From: Acidobacteriota bacterium | GTDB lineage: Bacteria; Acidobacteriota; Blastocatellia; Pyrinomonadales; Pyrinomonadaceae | Assembly: GCA_018269075.1 (NCBI GenBank) | Contig: JAFDVJ010000107.1 | Coordinates: 1 to 33,347 of the forward strand | DNA: 33,347 nt | Direction: 5' to 3' | Shown here: one piece after another, positions 31,028 to 33,347 of the stretch | How the letters are laid out: each line of letters begins with the position of its first letter | Position numbering within the stretch: the stretch's first letter is position 1 | Translations under genes and position numbers: made by a program | The notes under the pieces: model-generated | What the model saw: only the letters and a program-made list of their open reading frames with translations | Databases searched by the model: none | What the model was told of the DNA's origin: nothing

Positions 31028-31995
31028 ATTTTATGAGTTTAGATCGCACATATTTTCCGGGAGTCGATAAAAAAATCGGTTTGATGGGCGTGCCGGTCGG
31101 TTTCGGAGCCGGCCGCAAGGGGAGCGAGCTCGGAACGATCGCCATCCGTCTGGCCAACATCCGGGGCAGCCTCCTGATCGAACATATCCGGCAACTCGGC
31201 TACGAGGCGACCGATTACGGCGACGTCGAGGTCGTCAAACCGGAAATGCCGGCGGTCGGCGGCGAAAAAATAAAATACCTGCCCGAAATGCTGGCGGTCA
31301 GCGTCAATTCCGCCCAATCGGTCAAAAATATTCTGCGGTCGGGCGAAATTCCCGTCATTCTGGGCGGCGACCATTCGATCGCGATCGGCACTTTTTCGGG
31401 CATCTCGTCATTTTTTCGCGAGAGAAACGAGGAGATCGGCCTCATCTGGTTCGACGCCCACGCCGACATCAATACGCCGGAAACGACGCTGTCAGGCAAC
31501 ATCCACGGGATGCCGTTTTCGACGCTGCTCGGTTACGGAAACGAGGAACTCGTCAATCTCGAAGGGTTTGCCGGGAAAATCAATCCCCGGTTCTGCGCCC
31601 ACGTCGGGGCCCGCGACCTCGATCTCGGGGAAAAGATGATGATCCGCGAACACGGGCTGGTCGATCATTTCTTTACGATGAGCGACATCGACCGGCAGGG
31701 AATGCTGGCCTGTGTCGAGCAGGCGGTCGCGATCGCCTCGCAGGCGCCGGCCGGGTTTGCCGTGACATTCGACGTCGACATCATCGATCCGCGGTTCGCG
31801 CCCGGTTCGGGGACGCTCGTCCGCGGCGGCATCACCTACCGCGAAGCGCATCTCGCCCTCGAGGTCGTCGCCCAGACCGGTCTGATGCGCTCGTTCGAGA
31901 TCGTCGAGGTCAACCCGATGCTCGACGAGCACAACATCACGGTCGAGCTGGCGGGCGAATTGATCCTCTCGGCGCTTGGAAAAACAATCCTCTGA
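31024..31995 (+). CDS. rocF: arginase
   Basis: Arginase hydrolyses L-arginine to ornithine and urea using a binuclear Mn(2+) centre. The 323-aa protein has the ureohydrolase motifs LGGDHSIAIG (residues 113-122), WFDAHADINTPETTLSGNIH followed by GMP (residues 142-163), and FDVDIIDPRFAPGSGTLVRG near residue 255. The NTPETTLSGNIHGMP form favours arginase over agmatinase. The ATG at 31024 overlaps the HPr stop; ATG 31033 in frame is an alternative start. An arginase in tandem with HPr and EIIA is not part of the textbook module and hints at a nitrogen link. Confidence 0.9.
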   Translation: MNFMSLDRTYFPGVDKKIGLMGVPVGFGAGRKGSELGTIAIRLANIRGSLLIEHIRQLGYEATDYGDVEVVKPEMPAVGGEKIKYLPEMLAVSVNSAQSVKNILRSGEIPVILGGDHSIAIGTFSGISSFFRERNEEIGLIWFDAHADINTPETTLSGNIHGMPFSTLLGYGNEELVNLEGFAGKINPRFCAHVGARDLDLGEKMMIREHGLVDHFFTMSDIDRQGMLACVEQAVAIASQAPAGFAVTFDVDIIDPRFAPGSGTLVRGGITYREAHLALEVVAQTGLMRSFEIVEVNPMLDEHNITVELAGELILSALGKTIL

Positions 31996-32046
31996 GTTTA
32001 ATATTTTGATTTACGTTTTGATAATAAAAGAGCCCCTTCAATTTCT

Positions 32047-33180
32047 ATGAATAAATTAAAAATCGGTATTGTATTCGGAGGCCGTTCCGGAGAGCACGAA
32101 GTCTCCGTCCGTTCGGCCAAAACGGTCATCGAACAGATCGACAGGGAAAAATACGAGGTCGTTCCGATCGCCGTCACGAAAGAAGGAAAATGGCTCAACC
32201 CGGTCGAATCGCTCGGCCTCCTGCCGGCCTCGACGAAAGACCTGCTGCTCGACGAAATCGGCAAATTTCCCCGAAACGCGGTGGCCTTCGCGGGCGACAC
32301 CGAATATAAAGGCCTCCTGAAGCTCGAAGCCGAACCGGGCGAAAGCCGGGTCGAAAAACTGGACGTCGTCTTTCCGGTGCTTCACGGGACGTTCGGCGAG
32401 GACGGGACGATTCAGGGGCTTTTCGAAATGGCCGGCATTCCCTATGTCGGCTGCGGCGTGCTGGCCTCGTCGTGCGGGATGGACAAGGCCTTTATGAAGG
32501 TGCTGTTTCAGGATGCCGGTCTGCCGATCTGCAAATACGTCTGGTTTCTGCGCAGCGAATGGGAGCAGAACAACGAGGCGACCGTCGCCCAGATCGAATC
32601 GAAGCTCGGCTACCCGTGTTTCGTCAAGCCGGCCAATCTCGGCTCTTCGGTCGGCATTTCGAAGGCGACCGACAAATTTTCGCTGCGGGCGGCCATCGAT
32701 CTGGCGGCGGAATACGACCGGAAGATCATCGTCGAGGAATGTCTCGAAATGCGCGAGATCGAATGCGCGGTGATCGGCAACGATTCGCCGCAGGCGAGTC
32801 TTCCGGGCGAATACATCATCCGCGACGCGAGCAAGAAATTTCTCGATTACACCGAAAAATACTCCGGCACCGGCAACAACGAGTTCGTCGTCCCGGCGCC
32901 GATCTCGGATGAACTGTCGAAAAAAATACAACAGATGGCGATCACCGCTTTCAAGGCGATCGACGGCGCGGGCTTCGCGCGGGTCGATTTCTTTCTCCGG
33001 ACCGATAACGGCGCGCTGCTCGTCAACGAAATCAACACGATTCCCGGGCTGACCGACGCTTCCGGCTTTCCGAAGATGTGGCAGGGAACCGGCGTCGAGT
33101 TCACAAAAATACTCGACGGCCTGATCTCGCTCGCGCTCGAACGGCACCGCGATAAGGCGAGAAACAAGACCAATCATTAG
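32047..33180 (+). CDS. ddl: D-alanine--D-alanine ligase
   Basis: Ddl joins two D-Ala with ATP to make the dipeptide end of the peptidoglycan precursor. The 377-aa protein is an ATP-grasp enzyme: LKIGIVFGGRSGEHEVSVRS at the N-terminus, PVLHGTFGEDGTIQGLFEMA, the substrate-loop start YVGCGVLASSCGMDKAFMK, VKPANLGSSVGISKA, EECLEMREIECAVIGN, the DYTEKYSG loop with a Tyr that favours D-Ala over D-lactate, and the C-terminal RVDFFLRTDNGALLVNEINT with PGLTDASGFPKMW. The long inserted segment and length match the DdlA/VanA-type subgroup. It stands 51 bases after arginase without a clear ribosome binding site. Confidence 0.95.
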   Translation: MNKLKIGIVFGGRSGEHEVSVRSAKTVIEQIDREKYEVVPIAVTKEGKWLNPVESLGLLPASTKDLLLDEIGKFPRNAVAFAGDTEYKGLLKLEAEPGESRVEKLDVVFPVLHGTFGEDGTIQGLFEMAGIPYVGCGVLASSCGMDKAFMKVLFQDAGLPICKYVWFLRSEWEQNNEATVAQIESKLGYPCFVKPANLGSSVGISKATDKFSLRAAIDLAAEYDRKIIVEECLEMREIECAVIGNDSPQASLPGEYIIRDASKKFLDYTEKYSGTGNNEFVVPAPISDELSKKIQQMAITAFKAIDGAGFARVDFFLRTDNGALLVNEINTIPGLTDASGFPKMWQGTGVEFTKILDGLISLALERHRDKARNKTNH

Positions 33181-33231
33181 GATTCGGAGATTCCGCCACT
33201 CTGTTCAGAGAACGGTAGATCGGATTTGGAT

Positions 33232-33347
33232 TAATTATGGTTAGTGACATAACTTTTTGGAAAAAGTGACTGTTCCGGTCGCGTTCGCTTATTTGATCTT
33301 CCACTAAACACACTAAAAACACGAAATTTCTTTCGTGTTTTTTCGTG
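33232..33347 (-). repeat. dispersed AT-rich hairpin repeat, copy C (cut by the window end)
   Basis: The reverse complement of this segment aligns with 18472-18585 at roughly 90 percent by eye, with shared TTAGTGACA and ACTTTTT blocks. Its hairpin half lies at the window edge (ACACGAAATTTCTTTCGTGT is a near-perfect palindrome, 33320-33339). It begins about 50 bp after the ddl stop. Confidence 0.8.

Overview
The window looks like chromosomal DNA of a GC-rich, diderm, LPS-bearing bacterium. The most likely source is the Acidobacteriota (Blastocatellia/Pyrinomonadaceae-like). This rests on the co-occurrence of a Tat-exported DUF1501 protein with a DUF1800 protein, a CSLREA/beta-helix/Ig-like/carboxypeptidase-regulatory mosaic surface protein, an Lpt export module, and an rpoN-hpf-hprK-rapZ-PTS cluster. 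The taxonomy is inferred from gene content, not from a marker comparison. Both window ends lie inside repeats (a ribD copy on the left, a dispersed hairpin element on the right), as contig ends often do.

Layout. 1-1376: a disturbed accessory stretch between two copies of the first part of ribD (166 bp identical). It holds an AT-rich secreted hypothetical protein and what look like coding remnants. 1368-2468: intact ribD. 2520-2762: a tandem array of 21-bp hairpin units inside a larger perfect inverted repeat. 3173-7110 (minus): DUF1800 then DUF1501, separated by a repeat-rich gap with a 92-bp inverted-repeat element. 7262-8113: rsmA. 8244-9233 (minus): a TerC/Alx-type manganese exporter behind a yybP-ykoY-like riboswitch, terminator and promoter.

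9633-16418: an accessory cluster of a GNAT acetyltransferase, two DUF6916-like proteins (one cytoplasmic, one Tat-exported on the opposite strand), three tandem Tail_Collar (MdpB-like) proteins and a 1180-aa mosaic surface protein, with a promoter and an attenuator-like hairpin in front of the collar genes. No phage structural or lysis genes accompany it. This is the best candidate in the window for an undescribed system.

16582-33180: largely housekeeping, all on the plus strand: RNase J, an ACT-domain protein, an SDR enzyme, uppP, recJ, a giant LptC/LptA-like protein, lptB, rpoN, hpf, hprK, rapZ (with a Met in place of the P-loop Lys), a mannose-type EIIA, HPr, an arginase and ddl. From recJ on, genes are tightly packed or overlapping. 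The theme is envelope biogenesis (UppP, Lpt, Ddl) combined with the sigma-54/regulatory-PTS module (RpoN, HprK, RapZ, EIIA, HPr).

At least three copies of one AT-rich hairpin repeat (3067-3130, 18472-18585, 33232-33347) and several arrays of a 7-bp GGATTTC repeat are scattered through the intergenic gaps.
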